Origin: an uncultured Porphyromonadaceae bacterium
GTDB lineage: Bacteria > Bacteroidota > Bacteroidia > Bacteroidales > Muribaculaceae
NCBI GenBank assembly: GCA_902491625.1
Contig: CABUIO010000041.1
Location: 1-9,111, forward strand
Direction: 5' to 3'
DNA: 9,111 nt
A program made the position numbers and the translations under genes. Shown piece by piece: positions 1 to 6,200 of this stretch (position 1 is the stretch's first letter; every line of letters begins with the position of its first letter). The notes below the pieces were generated by a model. It was not told the origin of the DNA and did not search any database. It saw nothing but the letters and a program-made list of their open reading frames with translations.

Positions 1-38
1 TCCGCTCCAAAATTCTCGACCCTGTCGTTAACAAGCAT
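1..38 (-). CDS. possible start of a gene running off the left edge
   Basis: On the minus strand an ATG at 38-36 opens a frame of 12 codons to the edge of the window (MLVNDRVENFGA). The frame starts inside the left edge repeat. The right edge repeat, read outward in the same frame, also gives VNDRV, with the differences inside VNDRV falling at synonymous third positions, but it has ATC/ATT where the left copy has ATG. This hints that the repeat carries the beginning of a coding sequence. Twelve codons are too few to name a protein, and the similarity may be non-coding. Confidence 0.2.
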   Translation of the reverse strand, partial: MLVNDRVENFGA

Positions 39-53
39 TATTAAACAACCTCT
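20..53 (-). repeat. left copy of a 34-base inverted edge repeat
   Basis: This stretch matches the reverse complement of 9060-9093 at 31 of 34 positions, with one mismatch at the eighth base and two adjacent ones at the sixteenth and seventeenth. It lies just downstream of the antitoxin gene higA and 19 bases from the window edge. Its inner end overlaps the left arm of the palindrome at 49-65. Similarity continues weakly outward, where both copies keep an ATTTT run. It could be a dispersed intergenic repeat or the edge of a neighbouring mobile element. Confidence 0.75.
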
Positions 54-65
54 AAATTTTAGAGG
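49..65 (-). terminator. palindrome after higA, possible terminator
   Basis: Arms CCTCTAAA (49-56) and TTTAGAGG (58-65) are perfect inverted repeats around one central base, so the RNA can form a stem of about seven pairs with a three-base loop. It lies 14 bases beyond the higA stop on the minus strand and is followed there by TTGTTTAATAAT, a T-rich but broken tract. The position suits a terminator of the higBA transcript. The low G+C of the stem makes it a weak one, and it may instead belong to the edge repeat that it overlaps. Confidence 0.4.
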
Positions 66-79
66 AGGGGATCAAGGCT

Positions 80-373
80 CTAAAACTCAAAGCTAATTTT
101 TAATTTGCCTCCAAGTCCGCGTTCAACGATGTCGAAGAGCGTTTTGAGCGTAATATTTTCGCCGTCATTCTCGACTTTTGATATGTAAGTGCGTTTCTTA
201 TTGATCCTTTCTGCAAGTTGTTCCTGAGTTAAGTTCAGCTGTTCTCGCATAGATCTGATTTTGAATCCAATGCGTAAGGATTCAAGCTCATTTTCCAAGC
301 GATCACGTTCGGATGTGCCAATAGGACCATAGTATTTTTCTTTAAGCTGATCAAGTGTCTGTAGATTGTTCAT
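80..373 (-). CDS. higA: HigA-type XRE antitoxin
   Basis: A 97-residue protein with a helix-turn-helix of the XRE/Cro type at about residues 35-89. The first recognition-region helix is TQEQLAERI (49-57), followed by KRTYISKVEND (60-70). The first 34 residues are charged and helical (KEKYYG, ERDRLENELESL), as in Bacteroidota antitoxins paired with HigB/Gp49-like toxins. In that family the antitoxin binds and neutralises the toxin and represses the operon. Its ATG overlaps the toxin TGA (ATGA at 370-373), so translation is probably coupled. The frame is intact although the partner toxin is frameshifted, so in this strain it may act only as a repressor or as an antidote to related toxins. The assignment to the HigA group rests on sequence pattern and gene order. 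Confidence 0.9.
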   Translation of the reverse strand: MNNLQTLDQLKEKYYGPIGTSERDRLENELESLRIGFKIRSMREQLNLTQEQLAERINKKRTYISKVENDGENITLKTLFDIVERGLGGKLKISFEF

Positions 374-716
374 ATAGAATTGGTCTTGTCTTTATAGTAT
401 TCTGCCATTATTTTCTTTGCTCTCTCAATCTCTTTATGAGGTGTTTTCTGAGTTTTCTTTTGGAAACCACTGAAAAGCACAATTAAATTATTACCGTCGA
501 AGATGCAGAAGATTCTGAATATGTTAGAGCCAAGTTGTACTCTGACTTCAAATAATCCGTTGGTTCCCTCATATATTTTAGATACGTCGCAGGGACGCGC
601 TCAACGTTTTCGAGGATATCAAGGACTTTGATTATTTTGTCTTGTACCTTGCGAGGTTGCTGACTAAAGAAATTCTCAAAGTAATTTTTATATGTTACAA
701 CTTGTCTGACTTTCAC
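370..716 (-). pseudogene. higB: frameshifted HigB/RelE-family toxin
   Basis: The first 49 codons from a GTG at 716 read as a HigB (Gp49-like, RelE/ParE superfamily) toxin. They include VTYKNYFENF, the long helix KVQDKIIKVLDILENVE and the strand lead-in ATYLKY. From base 570 the rest of the toxin continues in another frame for 66 codons: EGTNGLFEVRV, then LGSNIFRIFCIF, LIVLFSGFQKKT and a C-terminal helix ending at TGA 372-370. The span is 347 bases, one short of 116 codons, so a single base is missing at about 571-572. The unshifted frame ends early at 483, giving 77 residues without the catalytic strands. Family toxins are ribosome-dependent mRNA endonucleases of about 115 residues, which matches the repaired length. 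The GTG start agrees with where such proteins begin. No standard -1 slippery heptamer is present. A sequencing or assembly error cannot be excluded. Confidence 0.85.
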
Positions 717-720
717 GGCG

Positions 721-752
721 CAAAGGTAATTTAAAAATTACATTCAGGCAAA
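721..752 (-). promoter_or_regulatory. promoter of higBA
   Basis: The minus strand reads TTTG (749-752), 20 bases, then TACCTTTG (721-728), an exact match to the Bacteroidota sigma-ABfr consensus of TTTG and TAnnTTTG with the usual spacing. Only four bases separate the box from the GTG start at 716, so the transcript probably begins at or within a few bases of the start codon and is leaderless or nearly so. This promoter lets higBA be expressed independently of the operon ending at 779. Confidence 0.8.
726..741. promoter_or_regulatory. palindromic operator at the higBA promoter
   Basis: Arms GTAATTT (726-732) and AAATTAC (735-741) are perfect inverted repeats separated by two bases. The site covers the upstream end of the TACCTTTG box and part of the spacer, so a dimeric repressor bound there would block RNA polymerase. 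HigA-type antitoxins characteristically repress their own operon this way, so HigA is the likely ligand. That link is inferred from position only. Confidence 0.6.
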
Positions 753-778
753 TGTCCTCGTTTTTTTATCGTAGGGTT

Positions 779-1813
779 TCAGAGGAGGGGGGAGACGAGG
801 GAGGCACAGCCGCGGAGGCCGAGTCGGATGTAGCGGTAGGCGAGGCTGAGCGCGGTGCGCACTCGCAGTGAGTCGGTTTCGTGCAGGGCGTCGGTGAGAA
901 GTCGTCGGATTTCGCGGCGCAGTTCCTTGCGGTTGGCATAGGGGGTGCGGGCAATCACCTCGTCGGGGAGAGTGCGGCTCTCTCGGTCGAGCAATCCGGC
1001 AAGAAGCACACGTCTGTAAAGCGTGAGATTCTTCCATTTGCGCTGTTCGCGCGCCGTGATGACCGGCTCGATCCCGGTGTGGATCAAGGCGGTGCATTCG
1101 ATGTCGGCGATTGCTGCGAGATAGCGTTCGGCACATGTGGTGCAGTATGCCTCGCCGGTGATGGATTGCTGCTGTTGCTCTATGCATGCCACGACGAAGT
1201 CGATGTATTCGACTTGCGGACGAAACATCAGAAGCCGGAATCCGAATGCCCAGTCATCCCACACTCCAAGATGCTCCGGCCAGAGTTCTCCATGCGCATC
1301 TTCGACGCGGGCGAGGAAACTGCGACGTGCAGCATAGACTTGAGTGCTGAGTGTGCAGTGGTGGAAATGGTTGAGGAGTTCGTTTCCGCGACGTCTGCCA
1401 CGGCGTATGCTCTTGCCGTCTGTGGTATGAATCACGGAGGTGCCGACTACGATTTCTGTTTCCTTATTCGCTGCGAAACGATCCATGTAGGCCTCGATGG
1501 TTCCGGACGTCATAATGTCGTCGGAGTCGAAGAAGAGCACGACATCTCCGGTGGCGTGTCTGTAGCCGGCGTTGCGAGCCTTGGCAGCTCCCGGCTCGGT
1601 GTGGCGTATGACACTGATTCTTACTCCTTCGCCGCTCAGTGTGCCGCCAAGGGAAAGAGCCTCTTCGTAGGTGCCGTCGGTGGAGCCGTTGTCCACCACG
1701 ATGATCTCAAGGGGACGCCACGACTGCGAGGCCACTGAATGCAGTGACCTCGCGATGAGTGTGCGGCGGTTGAGCACCGGAATGACGACGCTTGCCTTTG
1801 GCTTCTTTCTCAT
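779..1813 (-). CDS. family 2 glycosyltransferase
   Basis: A 344-residue GT-A fold enzyme that should transfer a sugar from a nucleotide donor to a growing glycan at the inner face of the cytoplasmic membrane. The N-terminus is classical: ASVVIPVLNR (7-16), IIVVDNGSTDGT (37-48) with the nucleotide-binding Asp41, GAAKARNAGYRHATGD (75-90) and the metal-binding FFDSDD (94-99). WDDW at 185-188 lies where the catalytic acid pair of GT2 enzymes occurs. The last 100 residues are rich in arginine and leucine and may sit against the membrane; I see no clear transmembrane span. It is the last gene of the operon, starting seven bases after the DUF3298 gene. The ATG at 1813 sits just before the first strand. 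Donor and acceptor sugars cannot be read from sequence. Confidence 0.93.
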   Translation of the reverse strand: MRKKPKASVVIPVLNRRTLIARSLHSVASQSWRPLEIIVVDNGSTDGTYEEALSLGGTLSGEGVRISVIRHTEPGAAKARNAGYRHATGDVVLFFDSDDIMTSGTIEAYMDRFAANKETEIVVGTSVIHTTDGKSIRRGRRRGNELLNHFHHCTLSTQVYAARRSFLARVEDAHGELWPEHLGVWDDWAFGFRLLMFRPQVEYIDFVVACIEQQQQSITGEAYCTTCAERYLAAIADIECTALIHTGIEPVITAREQRKWKNLTLYRRVLLAGLLDRESRTLPDEVIARTPYANRKELRREIRRLLTDALHETDSLRVRTALSLAYRYIRLGLRGCASLVSPLL

Positions 1814-1820
1814 TGCAGCG

Positions 1821-2648
1821 TCATTTCACGGACTTGACAATCCGGTCTATCTCCTCGTAGCTTAGGGGAACTTCCACTACTCCGGCAGCCCAGGGCGCGA
1901 TCTCATAGGGCTGATAGCGAAGCACGATGCCGTCTTTGGTAAATGCGAAATTGCCTGTAGGATTGACTTTATCGACAAGCAGCGAGAGCTTCACTTCGGG
2001 ATCGGAGGTGACGTATTCCTTGGCTTTCTGCGTGAGCACCGGCACGAGTTTCTCTTCATAGAGTTTCTTGCCTTCGGGGGTGTCGAGACCGGGAAGAAGA
2101 TCTTTCAGATAGACGAATTTCTGGTCGCGGACGGAATAGTTGACGCAATATTCGAAATACATACCGTGGGCGCCTCCGGTGTATACGTAGTTGCTTGCGA
2201 GCATCGAAAGGAGTCCGTTGTCGTTGTAGAGAGGCTTGATCACAGGTTCCTCGCTCCAGAGCTGGGTGAGGATGTAAGGCTTGTCGGAGTCTATCATCCC
2301 GGCGATTGCGGCGCTGTTGGACGGAGTGGCGGGTACCCATTTGCCGCCGTCGTAATCCGTCAGATCCGAAGGGGAGGGATAGCCTTCGACGTCATAGCTC
2401 ACGCCGGTGACCGACATCAGCATGTCCGACATCTTGATGAGATTCGCCGGAGCAATGCCCTCGGCCGGGAATGTGTAGTCGGTCTTGATGTCGAGCGTCA
2501 GAGCCACGGTGTCGGGATCGTTGACACGGACATAGGTGGTGCTGTCGCAGAAATTGACAAGCTTCACTCCGGCGGCGCCTGATGTGGCGGGAGCGAACGC
2601 GGAGGTCAGCGCGATGGCTGACAGGCCGAGAAACAGAGGTGTTTTCAT
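1821..2648 (-). CDS. secreted DUF3298-type (RsiV C-terminal-like) protein
   Basis: A 275-residue protein with an N-terminal signal peptide (MKTPLFLGLSAIAL, then small residues to about 26) and no lipobox cysteine, so it is likely released into the periplasm or beyond. The middle and C-terminal parts match the DUF4163/DUF3298 pattern. The family hallmark YTGGAHG lies around residues 156-162, followed by strand-rich FEYCVNYSV, the LKDLLPG turn, a helix and a C-terminal IVLRYQPYEIAPWAAG segment. This domain is also found in the anti-sigma factor RsiV, where it binds lysozyme, but no regulatory segment is seen here. The same frame opens upstream to 2870, but that extension overlaps the TPM gene and would bury the signal peptide, so ATG 2648 is preferred. 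It lies between the TPM gene and a glycosyltransferase. The biological role is unknown. Confidence 0.85.
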   Translation of the reverse strand: MKTPLFLGLSAIALTSAFAPATSGAAGVKLVNFCDSTTYVRVNDPDTVALTLDIKTDYTFPAEGIAPANLIKMSDMLMSVTGVSYDVEGYPSPSDLTDYDGGKWVPATPSNSAAIAGMIDSDKPYILTQLWSEEPVIKPLYNDNGLLSMLASNYVYTGGAHGMYFEYCVNYSVRDQKFVYLKDLLPGLDTPEGKKLYEEKLVPVLTQKAKEYVTSDPEVKLSLLVDKVNPTGNFAFTKDGIVLRYQPYEIAPWAAGVVEVPLSYEEIDRIVKSVK

Positions 2649-2704
2649 AATTCTTATCGTTAGATGTTTTTGATGTAACGCTGTATACATGTGTTTGGTT
2701 GCGG

Positions 2705-3943
2705 CTACCATGAGCCGGAGGCTCCTCCGCCGGAGAATCCGCCTCCGCCCCAGCTTCCGCCGGAGAATCCGCCTCCGGAACCTCCCGAGCCACCGCCTCC
2801 GATGAATACGGCTGTCTGGTGCTTGGGTATGGTGTATTGTTCCTCGGTGCGGAATCCGCAGTTCTTGCATTGATAGACCTTCACGCCGATGCCGTCGGTC
2901 ATGTGTGTGGGCTTGCGCTCCACGCGGTCATAGAGCAACCCTAAGGTGCGCGAATGGCAGCTCGGGCAGACCTTGTATTTGGTTAAATTGCTCACGAAGG
3001 GGAAGATCTCGGTCGTGGCGCATTTGGGGCATAGCCAGACGTCGTAGTCCACGGATTTGAGCTGTTCCTCCTTGTCCTGATCCTTGGAGAGATATTCGTT
3101 ATCCTCCTCTTCGGAGAGCTTGTGCATCTGTGTGCCGCAGACGTCGCATTTGCGCTTGTGGTTGCGGTAGTAGTGGCCTAAGAGCAGATAGATGGCCATG
3201 GCCGGCAGCCCGAGACCCAGCGACAGGACGGCGAGGAGGATGAACACCCATCGGTTTTCGCGGCAGGCGAGCGCCTTCTGGTAAGTGTTCATTTTTCTCA
3301 TTTTCCAAAGATAGAAGATCAGAAGAAGCGCCGAAACCAGACCTATGACAGTGCAGAAAAACAGGAAAATTTTCCCTATCTCAGCGCCGAAGTCCGATTT
3401 CTGTTCCGATCTGAGTTCTGCCGCGGCGTCGGGATCGGTGAAGACCGTGTAGAGTCCTTCGGAAAGATCCGTCACGGCGTTGTCGATGTCGCCGGTCTTC
3501 ATGTTGGGTATGACCTTCTCGTCGATCAGGCGTTTGGCCGCGATGTCGGGCAGCACGCCTTCGGCGCCGCTTCCGGTCTGGATGCGCACCTGACGCTGCT
3601 TAAGCGCGAAGACCACCACGACTCCGTTGTTTTTGTCCTTCTTGCCTACGCCCCATTGGCGCCCGAGCGCGAGGGCGAAATCGTAGATGTCGCTTTCGCC
3701 GATGTCGTCGACAATCACGATTGCGGTCTCCACTGTGGTGGAGTCGTTGAGTGTGGCGAGAATCTTGTTGGCCTTGTCGCGCGTTGACTGTCGCAGCACG
3801 CTGTCGGGGTCGCTGATGTATTGCGTGGCGTCCCGAAGGTGGACGTTGGGCACATCTTTAACAGTATAGACTTTCGCCCCCAGGGGGAAGGCAAGCAGAA
3901 TCAGCAGAAAGAGCAGTAGATGTCGGGGTGATTTTATCAGCAT
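2705..3943 (-). CDS. TPM-domain membrane protein with four CxxC pairs and Gly-rich tail
   Basis: A 412-residue protein. Order of parts: signal peptide (about 1-23); TPM domain (about 35-168), with VETAIVIVDDI, the ALGRQWGVGKKDKNNGVV core and VRIQTGSGAEGVLPD; two membrane spans (about 190-213 and 232-256) joined by a short basic loop; CxxC pairs at 266/269, 305/308, 326/329 and 359/362, suggesting two zinc ribbons; and a 31-residue tail from 382 of Gly, Ser, Phe and Trp. The family includes YgcG-like proteins and the thylakoid protein TLP18.3, for which phosphatase and photosystem-repair roles have been proposed. The substrate here is unknown. With a cleaved signal and two spans, both the TPM domain and the cysteine-rich region would face the periplasm, which is odd for zinc ribbons. 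It lies 37 bases after the secreted unknown gene and 56 before the DUF3298 gene. Confidence 0.9.
   Translation of the reverse strand: MLIKSPRHLLLFLLILLAFPLGAKVYTVKDVPNVHLRDATQYISDPDSVLRQSTRDKANKILATLNDSTTVETAIVIVDDIGESDIYDFALALGRQWGVGKKDKNNGVVVVFALKQRQVRIQTGSGAEGVLPDIAAKRLIDEKVIPNMKTGDIDNAVTDLSEGLYTVFTDPDAAAELRSEQKSDFGAEIGKIFLFFCTVIGLVSALLLIFYLWKMRKMNTYQKALACRENRWVFILLAVLSLGLGLPAMAIYLLLGHYYRNHKRKCDVCGTQMHKLSEEEDNEYLSKDQDKEEQLKSVDYDVWLCPKCATTEIFPFVSNLTKYKVCPSCHSRTLGLLYDRVERKPTHMTDGIGVKVYQCKNCGFRTEEQYTIPKHQTAVFIGGGGSGGSGGGFSGGSWGGGGFSGGGASGSW
2726..2777. repeat. direct repeat encoding the Gly-rich tail of the TPM protein
   Basis: Positions 2726-2747 and 2756-2777 are identical 22-base copies with a period of 30 bases, and shorter relatives flank them. 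They encode GGFSGGS/GGFSGGG units at the C-terminus of the TPM protein. Such repeats can gain or lose units by slippage, so tail length may vary between strains. Confidence 0.8.
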
Positions 3944-3980
3944 TTCGTTTGGAGGTTTCTGTTTTAAAGACGTGTCTGTG

Positions 3981-4802
3981 TCAGCGATTGTTCATCAGCT
4001 CTGACCATGTGAGATATATCGGGTCGGAAGACTCAGTCTTGTCTTCGTAGGAGATTTTCAGCCCGTCAAGACCAATGAAGTCGGAGGCATTGACCATCGC
4101 TCCTGCCATCTTCGATATAACGGGAGCTGAGGCATATTCTTCAAGAAGCAATTTCCTGATTTCCTCTTTGGGAAGGGCGTTCAGGCCGGAGATGTCGCCG
4201 AGGATGAGATTCAGGCTGACCCATCGGCCGTCAAGGCGCACGTCAAGGGTTCCGATCCCGAATTGGCTCAAGCTGTTGATTTCGTCGGTGTTGAAGGATT
4301 TCAGAAGACCTTTACGGGCGAGTCCGGGATCAATCCCCGCCCCTTTCAGGTCGCCGCTCCAGAGCTTCTCAAGAAGGTCGGGCGTAAGATCCACGGAGCA
4401 GGACTGGTCGGCGCCGTTGGTGTATGTGGCCCGGATATTGTAGCTGGCCTTGCGGAATACTCCCGTAAAAGTGTGAATCTGTAGCGGCGTCATCACTGTC
4501 CCGCCGCCGGACATGAGTATCATTGTGAAGGCTTTGAACTCCGGGCTGTTGTCTCCGACATAGTCCGGAAGCGTGTATTTCATTTCCACAGTGCTGTCGT
4601 CGATGGCACGTGCGATGACGGAAATACCGGAGAGTCCGGTGACGTTTTCCATGTCGCTTTCAGGGATAGTGGATGCCTGACGACACAATATTCCGACGAG
4701 TTCGCGAGCCTGTTCGCGGGTGAGCAGGTCGAGGTTCTGTGCCTGAGCGCAGAGTGTCCCGAGCGCTATGGCTAAAGAGAGGATTATTGTCTTGAGTCTC
4801 AT
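3981..4802 (-). CDS. secreted protein of unknown function
   Basis: A 273-residue protein that I do not recognise. Residues 1-21 form a clear signal peptide (RLKT basic start, a hydrophobic run IILSLAIALGTL, likely cleavage after AQA). Cys18 is preceded by Leu, so it is not a good lipobox. The mature part alternates helices (LTREQARELVGILCRQ, LTPDLLEKLWSGD, KEEIRKLLLEEY) with strands (VEMKYTLP, YNIRATYTN, GTLDVRLDGRWVSLNLIL) and ends in LTWSELMNNR. A region around LMSGGGTVMTP is glycine-rich. I see no metal-site or catalytic signature. It begins 27 bases after dgt and precedes the TPM gene by 37 bases, so it is almost certainly co-transcribed with both. A link to the TPM and DUF3298 proteins in the envelope is possible but only inferred. 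Confidence 0.78.
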   Translation of the reverse strand: MRLKTIILSLAIALGTLCAQAQNLDLLTREQARELVGILCRQASTIPESDMENVTGLSGISVIARAIDDSTVEMKYTLPDYVGDNSPEFKAFTMILMSGGGTVMTPLQIHTFTGVFRKASYNIRATYTNGADQSCSVDLTPDLLEKLWSGDLKGAGIDPGLARKGLLKSFNTDEINSLSQFGIGTLDVRLDGRWVSLNLILGDISGLNALPKEEIRKLLLEEYASAPVISKMAGAMVNASDFIGLDGLKISYEDKTESSDPIYLTWSELMNNR

Positions 4803-4829
4803 AAATGTTTGGGATTAGTGATTTTCGGT

Positions 4830-6200
4830 TTATACGGCCGGGAGCGACATCCCCTTGAGTTTACGGTAAAGGTCGAGGGCATAGACGTCGGTCATGCCGG
4901 AGATGTGATCCAGGGCGCTCTGCACTCGGGTGAAGATGTCGGGCGCCGAGGTCTCGTATTGCTTCGGGATGCGCTGCAGCAGGAGCTGCGAGTCATAGTC
5001 GGTCGGGTGCTGGACGGCATGAAGCAGACGTTCAAGCAGGTAGGTCATGATCGTGTGGCCTGCCAGCTCGATGTCCACGACGTCGGGCGCGACATAGATT
5101 TTGTCGAACGCCGTGCGCGAGCATCCGGAGTAGGCTTCGCGTACGTTGGTGTCGGGCATGTTGTCGATGAGCGATCCTTTCAGCGTGCCGCGCAGGATTT
5201 CCTGCTCGTGGTTCAGGAAGGCTCGCGAGCACTGGTCGACCAATGTGCCGATGACGCCTGAGCGCAGATATGCCACCTTCTCGTTGGGGTCGTCGAGCGT
5301 TGCCATCGTTGACTCGACCGAAGCCCTTCTTCCGTCGGGGAAGAAGGATAGCAGCAGCGCGAATGTCTCGTTGTGGTCGAGTATGCGCAGCTTGTGGGCG
5401 TCTTCGATGTCCATGATCTGATAGCAGATGTCGTCGGCGGCCTCCACGAGATAGACAAGCGGATGGCGCGCGAAGCGCAGCCGCTCGCTGTCGAGGTGCG
5501 GGATGCCCAGTTCCTCGGCCACACGCCGGAACGTATCGGTCTCGGAGGTGAAGAATCCGAATTTCCCTTTCTTGCCGGCATGGCGCGAGGCATAGGGATA
5601 TTTCACAATGGAGGCCACGGCGGAATATGTCATGGCGAAGCCTCCGGCTCGTCGCCCGGCAAACTGATGTGTCAGCAGACGGAGCGAATTGGCGTTGCCC
5701 TCGAAGCGCGTGATGTCGCTCCACTGGTCTGCGGTGAGCAGCGGTTCGAACGCCCGGCCGGCGCCCTCGCTGAAGAAGGTGCCGATCGCTTTCTCTCCGC
5801 TGTGGCCGAAAGGAGGATTGCCGAGGTCGTGGGCAAGACATCCGGTGGCTACTATGTCGGGAAGATGGCGGAAGGCCTCCTTATATTCCTCCGAGGGATA
5901 GCGCTGACAAAGCTCGTCGGCCACGTCGGTGGCTATGGAACGCCCTACGGACGACACTTCGAGGCTGTGGGTCAGACGGTTGTGGACAAAGATACTTCCG
6001 GGGAGCGGAAAGACCTGAGTCTTGTTCTGCAGACGGCGGAAAGGGGAGGAGAAGATCATGCGGTCGTAGTCGCGGCGGAAATCGCTGCGGTTGTGGCGGC
6101 GTGGATCGTGGTATTCCTCCATGCCGACGCGCTTGGCGGAGATGAGCCTCAGCCAGTCCATTGCAGTCGCGGGTATGGTGATGTCCTTAGTCTCGTTCAT
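4830..6200 (-). CDS. dgt: deoxyguanosinetriphosphate triphosphohydrolase
   Basis: A 456-residue HD-domain enzyme that hydrolyses dGTP, and often other dNTPs in this family, to the deoxynucleoside and triphosphate, so it tunes DNA precursor pools in the cytoplasm. Family signatures are present in order: FRRLQNKTQVFPL (54-66), the HD metal ligands His78 (RLTHSLEV), His124-Asp125 (AHDLGNPPFGHSGE) and Asp256/257 (EAADDICYQI), plus FEGNANSLRLL (166-176) and KYPY (200-203). Length is normal for Bacteroidota Dgt. The frame is open upstream to 6323, but that part is glycosyltransferase sequence in another frame. ATG 6200 (MNETKD) gives the family-like N-terminus and a 14-base overlap with the preceding gene. 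It is placed between glycosyltransferase and envelope genes with no evident functional tie. Some dGTPases also limit phage replication, and nothing in the sequence decides that for this one. Confidence 0.95.
   Translation of the reverse strand: MNETKDITIPATAMDWLRLISAKRVGMEEYHDPRRHNRSDFRRDYDRMIFSSPFRRLQNKTQVFPLPGSIFVHNRLTHSLEVSSVGRSIATDVADELCQRYPSEEYKEAFRHLPDIVATGCLAHDLGNPPFGHSGEKAIGTFFSEGAGRAFEPLLTADQWSDITRFEGNANSLRLLTHQFAGRRAGGFAMTYSAVASIVKYPYASRHAGKKGKFGFFTSETDTFRRVAEELGIPHLDSERLRFARHPLVYLVEAADDICYQIMDIEDAHKLRILDHNETFALLLSFFPDGRRASVESTMATLDDPNEKVAYLRSGVIGTLVDQCSRAFLNHEQEILRGTLKGSLIDNMPDTNVREAYSGCSRTAFDKIYVAPDVVDIELAGHTIMTYLLERLLHAVQHPTDYDSQLLLQRIPKQYETSAPDIFTRVQSALDHISGMTDVYALDLYRKLKGMSLPAV

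Noticed and set aside
566..582. Programmed ribosomal frameshift making full-length HigB
   Set aside because: No X-XXY-YYZ heptamer, downstream pseudoknot or stimulatory Shine-Dalgarno is evident. A simple one-base deletion explains the data better, though not proven.
881..1738. Plus-strand open frame of 285 codons opposite the GT2 gene
   Set aside because: It is a shadow of a glycosyltransferase with intact DSDD and WDDW motifs, and its own translation looks random.
2701..2800. Possible CRISPR-like or regulatory repeat in the CCGCCTCCG-rich stretch
   Set aside because: The repeats are in frame and encode the Gly-Ser-Phe tail of the TPM protein. Period and content fit protein low complexity, with no spacers.
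2649..2870. Extended N-terminus for the DUF3298-type protein
   Set aside because: The extension is arginine-rich and overlaps the Gly-rich tail region of the TPM gene. The inner ATG begins a proper signal peptide.
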